Shown here in pieces: positions 8,991 to 17,954 of a stretch of DNA of 64,000 bases. A model generated the notes under the pieces. That model had not been told where the DNA came from. It was given only the letters and a program-made list of their open reading frames with translations, and searched no databases. Numbering within the stretch: position 1 is the first letter of the stretch; each line of letters starts with the position of its first letter. The DNA comes from Bordetella ansorpii (GTDB lineage Bacteria > Pseudomonadota > Gammaproteobacteria > Burkholderiales > Burkholderiaceae_B): the NCBI RefSeq assembly GCF_900078315.1, contig NZ_FKBS01000029.1, forward strand, positions 1,121,526-1,185,525, in the 5' to 3' direction. Both the position numbers and the translations under genes were made by a program.

Positions 8991-9710
8991 ATGAGCATTC
9001 TTACCCCCGAACTGCGCCAGGCACTGGAGAAAGTCAGCACCGCCACCCTGGCCACCGCGCTGTACAAGCGCGGTTTGCGCCAGCAAGCCATCCAGGGCGT
9101 GACGCCGTTGCGGCGGCTGAGCAAGAGCATGGTGGGCGAGGCCTTTACGCTGCGCTACATCCCCGCGCGCGAAGACCGCAACGGCCTGGAAGTGTTCCGC
9201 AATCCCGAGCATCCGCAGCGCAAGGCCGTGGAAACCTGCCCGCCCGGCGCGGTCATGGTGATGGACAGCCGGGGGGACCCGCGCGCGGCTTCCGCGGGCG
9301 GCATCCTGGTTACCCGTCTGATGAAACGCCGCGTGGCCGGTGTCGTCACCGACGGCGGCTTCCGCGACGCCGACGACATCGCGCAGATCGAGATGCCGGC
9401 CTTTCACAGCCGTCCCTCGGCGCCCACCAATCTGACCCTGCACGAGGCGCTGGACATCAACGTGCCCATCTCCTGCGGGCAGGCCCCGGTGTTTCCGGGC
9501 GACGTGCTGGTCGGCGACAACGACGGCGTGATCGTCATCCCCGCGCACCTGGTCGTGGAGATCACCGCGGAAGCGACCGAGATGACCGCCTTCGAGGACT
9601 TCGTCATCGACGAGGTGCGGGAAGGGCAATCCATCATCGGCCTGTACCCGGCGACCCATCCCGAGACCGCGGCTCGCTTCGCGGCATGGCGCGCCCAGCA
9701 AGGCCGTTGA
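8991..9710 (+). CDS. RraA-like / HMG-type class II aldolase family protein
   Basis: A 239-residue member of the RraA / 4-hydroxy-4-methyl-2-oxoglutarate aldolase fold. Hallmarks are STATLATALYKRGLR near the N-terminus, the GGILVTRLMKRRVAGVVTDGGFRD segment (G-x-x-x-R-D type metal/substrate site) and the GDNDGVIVIPA strand. Such proteins are divalent-metal aldolases or oxaloacetate decarboxylases; the RNase E regulator RraA shares the fold but is shorter. Placement 28 bp after a sugar-acid-type dehydratase favours an aldolase cleaving a 2-oxo-acid product. The start has only a weak ribosome-binding site. Confidence 0.85.
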   Translation: MSILTPELRQALEKVSTATLATALYKRGLRQQAIQGVTPLRRLSKSMVGEAFTLRYIPAREDRNGLEVFRNPEHPQRKAVETCPPGAVMVMDSRGDPRAASAGGILVTRLMKRRVAGVVTDGGFRDADDIAQIEMPAFHSRPSAPTNLTLHEALDINVPISCGQAPVFPGDVLVGDNDGVIVIPAHLVVEITAEATEMTAFEDFVIDEVREGQSIIGLYPATHPETAARFAAWRAQQGR

Positions 9711-9753
9711 TCGCGCGCCAGGCGCATCCAGACCAGCACAACAGGAGACACGG

Positions 9754-10716
9754 ATGAAGGCAGGCAGTGCGTTGAAAGTGCGGGTACTCAGGCAGCATCG
9801 CCCCCATGCCGCCAGATTGGCGTCGCTACTGGGCGAAGCGTTCGACGTGCAGGGCGCGGCCGCGCCAACGGCCGACGCCGACGTGCTAGTCACCACGCAT
9901 CTGTCGCCGGACGAAGCCGCCACGACTCAGGCGCGCCTGATCCAGGTGCCGGGCGCGGGCACCGAAGGCATCGCCTGGCAGCGCCTGCCCGCCGGGTGCC
10001 TGGGTGCGAACGTGTATTGCCACGAAATCCCGATCGCGGAATACGTGCTGCACGCCGCGCTCAGCCATGTGTTGCGTGCGCATGCGCCGCTAGCGCTGAC
10101 GGCATGGTCCTGGCCGTCCGCCTACCTGCATCGTCCATTGCGCGGCGAAATCCACGGGCAGCGTATGACGGTGGTCGGCACGGGTCACATCGGCCAGGAA
10201 ATCGCGCACCGTGCCCGCGCATTTGGCATGACGCTGGTGGGCGTCAACCGCAGCGGTCGTGCGGCCGCCGGCTTCGACAGGACGCTGCCGGTGACCCGGC
10301 TGGACGAGGCCCTGCCAAACACGGACGTGCTGGTGCTGTGCTGCCCGTTGGATGACTCCACGCGACAGTTAATCGACGGCCGCCGGCTGGGCCTGCTGCC
10401 CCACACCAGCCTGCTAGTCAACGTGGCGCGCGGCGAGGTCGTGCACGAGCAAGCGCTGTATCTCGCCTTGCGGGACCGGACGATCGCCGCGGCCGCGCTG
10501 GACGTCTGGTATCGCTATCCGGCGGCGGACGATCAAGCCCTGGCGCCATCGGCCTATCCATTCGACGAGTTGGACAACGCGTCCATGACCGCGCACATCT
10601 CTGGCTGGAGCCGCGGCCTGATCGAACGGCGCTATCAGGCCATTGCCCGGAACATCCTGCGGCTGGCGGCCGGAGAACGTCCGGCCAATCAGATGTGGCC
10701 GCCATCACCGGCCTGA
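9754..10716 (+). CDS. D-isomer-specific 2-hydroxyacid dehydrogenase
   Basis: A 320-residue NAD(P)-dependent 2-hydroxyacid dehydrogenase. The Rossmann dinucleotide motif is VVGTGHIGQEIAHRARAFG. The NVARGEVVHE segment has the conserved Arg, and a C-terminal MTAHISGWS carries the catalytic His. Start ATG 9754 has AGGAG 8 nt upstream. Third gene of the enolase/aldolase/Bug cluster, 43 bp after the aldolase, it probably reduces a 2-oxo acid released there (inference). Length and domain order match the glyoxylate/hydroxypyruvate-reductase branch. Confidence 0.9.
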   Translation: MKAGSALKVRVLRQHRPHAARLASLLGEAFDVQGAAAPTADADVLVTTHLSPDEAATTQARLIQVPGAGTEGIAWQRLPAGCLGANVYCHEIPIAEYVLHAALSHVLRAHAPLALTAWSWPSAYLHRPLRGEIHGQRMTVVGTGHIGQEIAHRARAFGMTLVGVNRSGRAAAGFDRTLPVTRLDEALPNTDVLVLCCPLDDSTRQLIDGRRLGLLPHTSLLVNVARGEVVHEQALYLALRDRTIAAAALDVWYRYPAADDQALAPSAYPFDELDNASMTAHISGWSRGLIERRYQAIARNILRLAAGERPANQMWPPSPA

Positions 10717-10797
10717 TCGCCAGCCGCGCAAGACCATAACGATTCCATAAACGGCCCGGCGCGGCTGCGCCAGGGCTGCCCCTTACGAGGAGACATC

Positions 10798-11814
10798 ATG
10801 AAGAACACCCGCTTTGAATGGCATGCGCCGCGCCTGGCTGCGCGGCTGGCGCTATCCGCCGCAACAATGCTGGGCCTGGCAAGCGCGGCACAGATGGCGC
10901 ATGCGCAAAGTACCTACCCGGACCGGGCCGTCACTTTCGTCGTGCCGTTCTCGGCGGGCGGCGGCACCGACGTCACCGCGCGGCTGATCGCCACCAAGCT
11001 CAGCCAGAAGTGGAAGAAGGCCGTGGTGGTGGAGAACCGCGCGGGCGCGGGAGGCCTGATCGGCGCGGATTGGGCGTCCAAGGCCAAGCCCGATGGCTAC
11101 ACCTTGCTGATCGGCAACGTCGGCACGCAGTCGATCAACCCGGCGCTCTATACGCATCTGCCCTACAACGCCAAGACCGCCTTCACACCAATCTCGCTGA
11201 TCGCGGAACTGCCCATCGTCATGCTGGCCTCGCCGTCCTTGCCCGTGAAATCGGTGCAGGACTTCGTCACGCTGGCGCGCGCCAATCCCGAGAAATACAC
11301 CTTCGCCAGTTCGGGATCCGGCAATTCCACGCATCTGGCCGGCGAGATCTTCCAGGATGCCGCCAAGCTGAAGATGCTGCATGTGCCGTACAAGGGCGGC
11401 GGACCGGCGACGGCGGATCTGATCGCCGGACATGTCGATATCCAGTTCACGTCGGTGCTGGAATCCACGGGGCATATCAAGGGCGGACTGGTGCGTGCCT
11501 TGGCGGTGACCAGCGCACAACGCACGCCAGCCTTGCCCCACGTTCCGACGCTGGCCGAGGCCGGGGTGTCCCATGCCGAGGCCGGTTCATGGATCGCGCT
11601 GCTGGGCCCCGCGAACCTGCCCGCCCACATGGCGCAACAGATCTCAAGGGACATTCACGAGATCATCACAACGCCCGAGATCAAACGCACCCTGCTCGAA
11701 CAGGGTGCCACCGCGGTCGGCAGCACGCCGGAGGAACTGGCGAAAGTGATCGCGGCGGACAGCGAGCGGTATGCGCAGGTAGTGCGGAAGCTGGGGTTGA
11801 AGGCCAGCAATTGA
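10798..11814 (+). CDS. Bug/TctC family periplasmic solute receptor
   Basis: A 338-residue Bug receptor with a long signal peptide (to about MAHAQS) and the RAVTFVVPFSAGGGTDVTAR and NRAGAGGLIG motifs. AGGAG precedes the ATG at the expected distance. It is the last gene of the enolase / aldolase / hydroxyacid dehydrogenase series on the same strand, so its ligand is likely the pathway substrate, perhaps a sugar acid. No cognate TctAB transporter is in the window. Confidence 0.93.
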   Translation: MKNTRFEWHAPRLAARLALSAATMLGLASAAQMAHAQSTYPDRAVTFVVPFSAGGGTDVTARLIATKLSQKWKKAVVVENRAGAGGLIGADWASKAKPDGYTLLIGNVGTQSINPALYTHLPYNAKTAFTPISLIAELPIVMLASPSLPVKSVQDFVTLARANPEKYTFASSGSGNSTHLAGEIFQDAAKLKMLHVPYKGGGPATADLIAGHVDIQFTSVLESTGHIKGGLVRALAVTSAQRTPALPHVPTLAEAGVSHAEAGSWIALLGPANLPAHMAQQISRDIHEIITTPEIKRTLLEQGATAVGSTPEELAKVIAADSERYAQVVRKLGLKASN

Positions 11815-11958
11815 TGAGCATGGCCGGCGAACGTGGCGCCCCCCGCCCGCCACGACGCCGGCACTCCCTGTGCCGGCCTGGCGTCCCTGTAGACTGAGGC
11901 ATCCGGACGCGCGCCCGCCCATGGCAACCGCCGCGCCCTCTCCACACAAGGAACCGCC

Positions 11959-12567
11959 TTGGCGCATGACCTTCCCGCCGACACGCTGGCCGCACAGCTC
12001 GAATTCCTGATCGAGCTGGACAAGCTCAAGTCCGTCCTGCGGCAATCGCCCCTGATCGACCGCAGCCGCAAGGAGAACTCGGCCGAACACTCCTGGCATC
12101 TGGCCATGTTCGCGCTGGTGCTGTCCGAACACGCCAAAGACGTCGACGCGCTGCACGTGGTCAAGCTGCTGCTGGTCCACGACATCGTGGAGATCGACGC
12201 TGGCGACCATCCTTTCCATGCGCCGGGCGCCCAGGCCGACGCCATCGCTCAAACGGAGCAGGACGCCGCCCGGCGCATCTTCGGCATGCTGCCTGCCCGG
12301 CAGGCCGATGAACTGATCGCGCTCTGGCAGGAATTCGAGGCCGCCGAGACACCGGAGGCCATCTTCGCCAAATCGCTGGACCGGCTGCAACCCCTGCTGG
12401 TCAACACACAGGCCGATGGTGGCACCTGGACCGAGAACGGCGTCACGGAACAGCAGGTCGTCGACCGCTACGGCCCCGTCATCGCGCGCGGCTCATCCTC
12501 CCTCTGGGATGCCGCGCACGAATTGGTGCGCAAGCATTTTTCCGGCGATGGCCAGGCGCTGAAGTAG
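11959..12567 (+). CDS. HD-domain hydrolase (HDDC2/YfbR-like 5'-deoxynucleotidase family)
   Basis: A 202-residue HD-superfamily phosphohydrolase. Metal ligands are visible in order: the ENSAEHSWHLA His, VHDIVEIDAGD (HD pair), and a late Asp in FAKSLDRLQP. This arrangement is that of HDDC2/YfbR proteins, which dephosphorylate deoxynucleoside monophosphates. The start is TTG at 11959, preceded by AAGGA with a 6-nt spacer; the nearby ATG is out of frame. It stands alone between a Bug gene and a convergent NIPSNAP gene. Family confident; substrate presumed. Confidence 0.87.
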   Translation: MAHDLPADTLAAQLEFLIELDKLKSVLRQSPLIDRSRKENSAEHSWHLAMFALVLSEHAKDVDALHVVKLLLVHDIVEIDAGDHPFHAPGAQADAIAQTEQDAARRIFGMLPARQADELIALWQEFEAAETPEAIFAKSLDRLQPLLVNTQADGGTWTENGVTEQQVVDRYGPVIARGSSSLWDAAHELVRKHFSGDGQALK

Positions 12568-12617
12568 CGTTCCCGCCGCTCCCTGCGCGCGTTTCACCCG
12601 GAACGATGCCGCACGCG

Positions 12618-12935
12618 TCAGGGCTTGAAGAAGGACGTGGGGGTCATCAGGCGGTTCTCCTGGCTGACCAGCCATCCCGCCTCAGCGCTCCTGGCCAGGT
12701 AGGAAGCCCATTCCGGATCTTTCTGCAAGGCCTCGCGGCGCGACTGGCGGTCGGCAGCGTCGCGGTAGACCCAGATGTGCATGTAGCTGTTGACGTTGCC
12801 AGTCTCGGTCTGCAGGTAAGCCAATGGCTGGCCGAGATGGCGCGACTGCACCGCGTAGCCATGCTCCGCATACAGTGCCAGGTGCTTCCTGATGGTGCCC
12901 GCGCGGCAGGTGTAGGTACGAACGTCGTAAAGCAT
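12618..12935 (-). CDS. NIPSNAP family protein
   Basis: A 105-residue dimeric alpha/beta-barrel (ferredoxin-like) NIPSNAP protein: LYDVRTYTCRAGT at the start, then MHIWVYRDAADRQSRR and a final NRLMTPTSFFKP. Start ATG 12935 has GAGGA about 10 nt upstream. It is 107 bp downstream of a Bug gene on the same strand, a pairing that suggests a shared catabolic role. The biochemical function of bacterial NIPSNAP proteins is not established. Confidence 0.87.
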   Translation of the reverse strand: MLYDVRTYTCRAGTIRKHLALYAEHGYAVQSRHLGQPLAYLQTETGNVNSYMHIWVYRDAADRQSRREALQKDPEWASYLARSAEAGWLVSQENRLMTPTSFFKP

Positions 12936-13042
12936 GGAAATGTCCTCGTGTCGAAGAAGGGGGAAACACGCGCGGCAAAGCCGCCCCTCGCGCCTCGCTG
13001 GCCACGTGCGATGGGCCTTGCCGGGAAACCGGATGAAGGCGC

Positions 13043-14017
13043 TCAGTCCGCCGTGGCGCCTGACTGCTTGACCAATGCGCTCCAGCGCGACACGTCCTGG
13101 TTCACGTACTGCTGGAACGCAGCATGGCCATCGCCGATGGGATCCGCGCCCAGGCCGACCAGTTTGTCGCGCACCGCCGCATCGGCCACACTCTGCGTGA
13201 TGGCCGTGGACAGTTTCTCGATCACCGGCGCGGGCGTCGCCGCGGGCGCGAACAGCCCGAACCACGACCGCGCGCTCATCTGCTTGAAATCCGTCTCGGA
13301 GAACGCCGGCACCTCGGGCAGCGCGGGATGGCGCTTGTCTCCGGTCACGGCCAGCGGTTTCAGGCGGCCGGCCTGCGCCTGGGACAGCACTTCGGGCAGG
13401 TTGGCGAACATGATCTGCACCTGGCCGCCCAGCAGGTCGTTCAGGGCCTGTGCGCCCCCTTTGTACGGGACATGGGTCATCTTCGTGCCGGCCAGCTGAT
13501 TGAACTGCGCGCCCGCCAGATGAGCGGCCGTGCCCGTGCCGCCCGACGCATAATTGACCCGGGTGCCGTTGCCGCGCGCATAGTCGGCCAGCCCGGCCAC
13601 CGACGTGACGGGCACTTGCGGATTGACCACCAGCAGCAGCGGCACGGAAGCCAGGTTGGACAGTGCCTTGAAATCACCCGTGAGGCTGTAGTCCAGCTTG
13701 GGATACAACGTGGCGTTGATGGCGTGCGCCGACGTCGCCATCAGCAGCGTATAGCCATCCGGCTCGGCGCGCGCCGCGGTCACCGCGCCGATGTTGCCGT
13801 TTGCCCCCGCCTTGTTCTCCACCACCACGGGCTGTCCCAACCGGACCGACATCGCCTGCGCCACCGTGCGCGCGATCACATCGGTGGCCCCGCCCGGCGC
13901 GAAGGGAACGACGATGCGCAGCGGGCGCTCTGGATAATCGGCGTGCGCGCCGGATGCGGCGCCTGCGAACATCAGGCCGGCGCACAGGCGCAGGCACATG
14001 AAGCGGAACGAGTTCAT
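13043..14017 (-). CDS. Bug/TctC family periplasmic solute receptor
   Basis: A 324-residue Bug receptor. A signal peptide to about SGAHAD is followed by RPLRIVVPFAPGGATDVIAR and the NKAGANGNIG loop. AGGAG lies upstream of the start. Upstream on the same strand is an AraC-type regulator (14153-15103) and downstream a NIPSNAP gene, so the three may form one inducible unit for uptake and handling of an unidentified carboxylate. Confidence 0.93.
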   Translation of the reverse strand: MNSFRFMCLRLCAGLMFAGAASGAHADYPERPLRIVVPFAPGGATDVIARTVAQAMSVRLGQPVVVENKAGANGNIGAVTAARAEPDGYTLLMATSAHAINATLYPKLDYSLTGDFKALSNLASVPLLLVVNPQVPVTSVAGLADYARGNGTRVNYASGGTGTAAHLAGAQFNQLAGTKMTHVPYKGGAQALNDLLGGQVQIMFANLPEVLSQAQAGRLKPLAVTGDKRHPALPEVPAFSETDFKQMSARSWFGLFAPAATPAPVIEKLSTAITQSVADAAVRDKLVGLGADPIGDGHAAFQQYVNQDVSRWSALVKQSGATAD

Positions 14018-14152
14018 GGTTGTCTCCTTTTCTGGATTTGTCTTTTTCGTGGTGGCGGCGCTGGAACCCGATGAACTGTACGCATCCTCGCCGCCGCAGC
14101 GTTAGGACAGATCGGAGCTTGTCTTGGACTTTTCCGCGCGGGAGCCGCGCAT

Positions 14153-15103
14153 TCAGTCGATGAGATGCTGGTAACGGCGGCGGAATTCGCCCGGTGCGCA
14201 GCCGCTATGCTTCCTGAAGAAACGCGCGAAGTAGGCGGGATCCTCGAAATTGAGCTGGTAGGCGATCTCCGACACGCCCTTGCCCGTGTTGGTCAGCAGG
14301 CGCTTGGCCTCCAGCGCGATACGCTCCTGCACCAGCCGGCTGGCGGTACGGCCCACAGTGCGCTTGACCGCTTCGTTCAACTGCCGCTCGCTGACACACA
14401 GCGCCTCGGCGTATTGCCGGATGGCGCCATACTGAAGGTAATGCGCTTCGATCAACAACCCCAGCCTGCGCGTCAGGGCGTGGCTGTCTCCCGCGCCTGC
14501 GGAAATCTCTTCCACTGGACACAGCCGCCGCAATTGCGTCAGCAGGATGAGCAGGTAGGACCGGACCACGTCGAAGCGGCCGGTGTTGCGCGCCTGCATC
14601 TCGTGTTCGATTTCCTTCAGCAGGGACAGCATGCCGTCGTGTTGCGGCGCCGTCAGATACAGCGCCTGCGCGCCCCGCGTCAGGTGGAAGAAGGGAAACT
14701 TGGCGATGTCGTCCTCGCGGGGAAACATCCTGGCGAAGAATTCGGTGCTGATGTTCAACACATAGCCTTGCGGCGGCACCGATGATGTCCAGGTGTGGAT
14801 CTGCCCCGGCGACAGGAAGAACACCGAATGGTCACGCACGTCGAACTGTTCGAAATCCAGCATGTGCGTGCCATCGGCGCGCGTCATCCACAACAGATGA
14901 TAGTAGTTGTGCCGATGCAGGAAACCGCGCGGAATGTCCGTGCAATTCTCCAGGCGGGCCAGATCGAAATAGAACGTCCCTGCGCCGGAGAAGTCCGTGG
15001 TCTCGATGGTGGGGATGGGTTGCGCAACGGAACCGCTGGCGGAAGCCGGCAAGGCCTGTGTCTCCATGATGTGCGCCCATGAGGGCTTGTTTTGCGCAAT
15101 CAT
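14153..15103 (-). CDS. AraC-family transcriptional regulator
   Basis: About 316 residues: an N-terminal cupin-like sensing domain (HRHNYYHLLWM... LSPGQIHTW) and a C-terminal double HTH, with the second motif GVSEIAYQLNFEDPAYFARFFRKHSG as in AraC/XylS activators. The frame runs to 15196, but that would overlap the metallophosphoesterase gene; ATG 15103 (MIAQNKPS) or 15067 (METQALP) are better starts, neither with a strong RBS. It probably activates the downstream Bug and NIPSNAP genes in response to an aromatic or carboxylate ligand. Confidence 0.88.
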   Translation of the reverse strand: MIAQNKPSWAHIMETQALPASASGSVAQPIPTIETTDFSGAGTFYFDLARLENCTDIPRGFLHRHNYYHLLWMTRADGTHMLDFEQFDVRDHSVFFLSPGQIHTWTSSVPPQGYVLNISTEFFARMFPREDDIAKFPFFHLTRGAQALYLTAPQHDGMLSLLKEIEHEMQARNTGRFDVVRSYLLILLTQLRRLCPVEEISAGAGDSHALTRRLGLLIEAHYLQYGAIRQYAEALCVSERQLNEAVKRTVGRTASRLVQERIALEAKRLLTNTGKGVSEIAYQLNFEDPAYFARFFRKHSGCAPGEFRRRYQHLID

Positions 15104-15162
15104 AGGACACGGATCACGATGGGGATACGTCGCGTTTCCCCTGCATGACCAAGAGTGCGGAG

Positions 15163-16002
15163 TCAGACCGTACTGGGCGTCCGGGCACCGCCGCACGCCC
15201 CGGCGTCCAGTACCAGGGTGGCTTCGAACCTATCCTGCTCGCCTTTGCGGGCGTACCCCAGCGGATTGGCCACCACGCGGCAGCCTTGTTGCACATAGTC
15301 GAAGGCGCAGTGCAGGTGGCCGTGCAACCAGAGATCGGCCTTGGGCATCAAGCCGTCCAGGCTGTTGCAGAAACCCGCCGTGCCGGGTGTCAGTCCATAG
15401 CGCGGATCCGCGCTGGACAACGTCGGCGCAAAATGCGTCACCGCCACGGTCGGGCCGTCGAAAGGCGTATCCAGTGCCGCCGTCAGCCATTGCTGGCAAA
15501 CCAGCGCCTGCTCTCTGACCGCATCGGCCATGAAGGGCTGCCCGCCGCGCGTGGTGCCGGCCTTCTCCAGATAGAAATTGGCGGCACGAAAGGCCTTCTC
15601 GCGCTTGACCCGGGCCTGCTCCGGCGAGTCGCGCGCCTGCACCAGCGCGTCGAAGTCGGCCCATAGCGTGGTGCCCAGCAGGCGCACGCCATCGATGACC
15701 AGGGTTTCGCGCTCCAGCCACTGTATGCCCAGCGACGCGCACAGATTTCGCAGTCGGTCGTGGGCCGCGTCAAAGTCCTGATGGTCATACTCGTGATTGC
15801 CCGGCAGATAGACCACGGGCACCGGCCAGCGGTCCTTGGGCGAGAACTGGCGCAAGCCGAATCCCTCGGGAAACGGCTTGCCATCCGGGCGACAGGCGCC
15901 GATGTCTCCCGCCAGGATCAGCAGGTCGGCGTCGGCCGCGGCCATCGGCATGAAATCGGTGTTGGTCTCTAGGTGCAGGTCGGACAGTAGCTGGATTTTC
16001 AT
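15163..16002 (-). CDS. Calcineurin-like metallophosphoesterase
   Basis: A 279-residue phosphoesterase with the full dimetal motif set: SDLHLE (D-x-H), LAGDIG (GD-x-x), YLPGNHEYD (GNHE), a later THFAP and the LHGHLH (G-H-x-H) motif. It is cytoplasmic, with no signal peptide. Family members hydrolyse phosphomono- or diesters; substrate unknown. It lies upstream of the AraC gene on the same strand with about 60 bp between. Confidence 0.9.
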   Translation of the reverse strand: MKIQLLSDLHLETNTDFMPMAAADADLLILAGDIGACRPDGKPFPEGFGLRQFSPKDRWPVPVVYLPGNHEYDHQDFDAAHDRLRNLCASLGIQWLERETLVIDGVRLLGTTLWADFDALVQARDSPEQARVKREKAFRAANFYLEKAGTTRGGQPFMADAVREQALVCQQWLTAALDTPFDGPTVAVTHFAPTLSSADPRYGLTPGTAGFCNSLDGLMPKADLWLHGHLHCAFDYVQQGCRVVANPLGYARKGEQDRFEATLVLDAGACGGARTPSTV

Positions 16003-16103
16003 CCGGCTAGATTACCGCCGCCAGAAGACAAGCGGGTTGGCGCGGCGGCAATTCGCGGGCTGGCGTGGCCGGCGGCCCGCAGCGCCCGCGGACCGGGAAA
16101 GGG

Positions 16104-16793
16104 CTAACCGCCCTTCGCCACCCGGGCTGACACCTCGCGCCGCTGACGGATCATCGCATCCGCCTTCTGGCGCACCTGCTCGACCAGCGCGGGATCGGCC
16201 ACGCGCGGATGGCCGCTCTGGAACGGCGGCGCGGGATCGTATTCCAGCATCAGCTGCAGCGCTTGCGCGGCCGGTTCGCCCCGCAGCGCCGCCAGCACGG
16301 TGAAGGCGAAATCCAGGCCCGACGTCACGCCGGCCCCGGTGATCCGGTCGCCATCCACCACCACCCGGTCCGGCACGATCTCGACGCCGAACAGCGCCAG
16401 TTGATCGATGGACAGCCAGTGGGACGTGGCCTTGCGTCCTTGCAGCAACCCCGCCGCAGCCAGCAGCAGCGAGCCGGTGCACACCGACGTGACCAGTTCC
16501 GCGCCCAGCGCCTGGCCGCGCAGGAACCGCAGTACCTCGGCGTCTTCCATCAAGGGCGTCTGCCCCGGTCCGCCCGGCACCACGATCACGTCGTATTGCG
16601 GCGCGTCGGCGAAGGTCCGGTCCGGCAGGATGCGCAATCCCGTGTCCCCCCGGACGGGATCGAGGTCTTTCCAGACCAGTTCCGCCTGACAATCCGGCGC
16701 GCGCGCCAGTACTTCGAAGGGCCCCAGGATGTCCAGCGAGGTCATCATGGGGAAGACAAGCATGCCGATGCGGGTTCTGGGTGCGGTATCCAT
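16104..16793 (-). CDS. DJ-1/PfpI family protein, isonitrile-hydratase-like
   Basis: A 229-residue class-I glutamine-amidotransferase-like protein. The nucleophile elbow is TSVCTGSLLLAAAGLL, with the catalytic Cys followed by Thr-Gly-Ser, and ATSHW follows, as in Pseudomonas isonitrile hydratase InhA. An early acidic residue in GPFEVLAR fits the catalytic pair. Start ATG 16793 (MDTAPRT) is preferred over the longer frame, because the upstream residues lack family similarity. Cytoplasmic, monocistronic, and divergent from a Bug gene 187 bp away. Activity is inferred from family. Confidence 0.87.
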   Translation of the reverse strand: MDTAPRTRIGMLVFPMMTSLDILGPFEVLARAPDCQAELVWKDLDPVRGDTGLRILPDRTFADAPQYDVIVVPGGPGQTPLMEDAEVLRFLRGQALGAELVTSVCTGSLLLAAAGLLQGRKATSHWLSIDQLALFGVEIVPDRVVVDGDRITGAGVTSGLDFAFTVLAALRGEPAAQALQLMLEYDPAPPFQSGHPRVADPALVEQVRQKADAMIRQRREVSARVAKGG

Positions 16794-16979
16794 GCCTGTA
16801 CTTTGCGCCGGAAGCCCTTCCGCCGCCGGACAAAGTGCGGGTATTTCCGGACATGCCAACCGCGTGTTTTCCCTGCGATGTCCGAAAACAGGCCGCTTAC
16901 GTCCGGTGCCGCGAATGCTGCCGCGCAACACTGGGCGCCAAGGGGAACCGCATTCAGCGGTCGAAAACAAGGATCGATC

Positions 16980-17954
16980 ATGAACCACAGAAGGAAACTC
17001 CTGCAGACGCTGGCCGGCCTGGCGTTGCTGCCGCCGGGACTGACGATGGCCCAGGGCAATCAACCTGGCGTGGTGAGGCTGCTGGTAGGCTTTCCGCCCG
17101 GCGCCACCGGTGACCGCATCGCCCGCGTGGTGGCGCCCGCATTGGCCGCGAGCCTGCAATCCAACGTCGTCGTGGAGAACAAGTCCGGCGCGGGCGGACA
17201 ACTGGCGGTCAGCTACGCGCAGGCGGGGCCGGCCGACGGCAGCGTACTGCTGCAGACCATCGGATCATCCATGGTCATCTACCCGCACACCTACCGCAAC
17301 CTGCCCTACGATCCCTTCCGGGACTTCGTCCCGATCGGCACCGTCGCCACCGCGCCGATCGCCTTCGTCTGCGCGCCGACCGTGCCGGCCAAGACCCTGA
17401 AGGAAGCGGTCGAGCTGATCCGGAAGAATCCCAAGCTGGGCTTCTATGGCACCCCGGCATCGGGCAGCGCCTTCCATTTCTCGGGCGTACTGCTGCAACG
17501 CGCGCTGGGCAGCGACTTCAGCCAGGTGGCGTATCGTGGATCGGCGCCGGCGCTGGCGGACGTGCTGTCCGGACAGGTGCCATTCGCGTTCCTGGCGCCC
17601 AGTGATATTCTGGATCACCATCGTGCGGGCAAGCTGCGCATCCTGGCAGTGACGGGCACCCGGCGCGCCTCGCAACTGCCCGACGTGCCGGTCTTTCCCG
17701 AGGAAGGATTCAAGGATCTGGTCAGCCAGGAATGGTTCTCCTATTTTCTGACGCACAACGCCAGCGCCGAGACCATCGCGCGCTACCGTGCCGCCGTGCA
17801 GCAGGCCGTGAACGACGAGCGTGTCCGGGCGCCCCTGCTGGCCGCCGGGCTGGAGATCGGCGACGGCAATCCGGACACTCTGGCCGACACCATGAAGAGG
17901 GAATATGCGCAGTGGAAGCAAGTCGTCGATGACATCGGCTTCGTCGCGAACTGA
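16980..17954 (+). CDS. Bug/TctC family solute receptor with Tat-type signal
   Basis: A 324-residue Bug receptor. The leader begins MNHRRKLLQTLAGLALLPPG: a twin-arginine followed by x-L-L fits Tat export rather than plain Sec. Mature motifs are LLVGFPPGATGDRIAR and NKSGAGGQLA. AAGGA lies 8 nt before the ATG. The stop overlaps the GlxA-type regulator downstream by about 26-50 nt, so the two are translationally coupled. Ligand unknown. Confidence 0.92.
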   Translation: MNHRRKLLQTLAGLALLPPGLTMAQGNQPGVVRLLVGFPPGATGDRIARVVAPALAASLQSNVVVENKSGAGGQLAVSYAQAGPADGSVLLQTIGSSMVIYPHTYRNLPYDPFRDFVPIGTVATAPIAFVCAPTVPAKTLKEAVELIRKNPKLGFYGTPASGSAFHFSGVLLQRALGSDFSQVAYRGSAPALADVLSGQVPFAFLAPSDILDHHRAGKLRILAVTGTRRASQLPDVPVFPEEGFKDLVSQEWFSYFLTHNASAETIARYRAAVQQAVNDERVRAPLLAAGLEIGDGNPDTLADTMKREYAQWKQVVDDIGFVAN

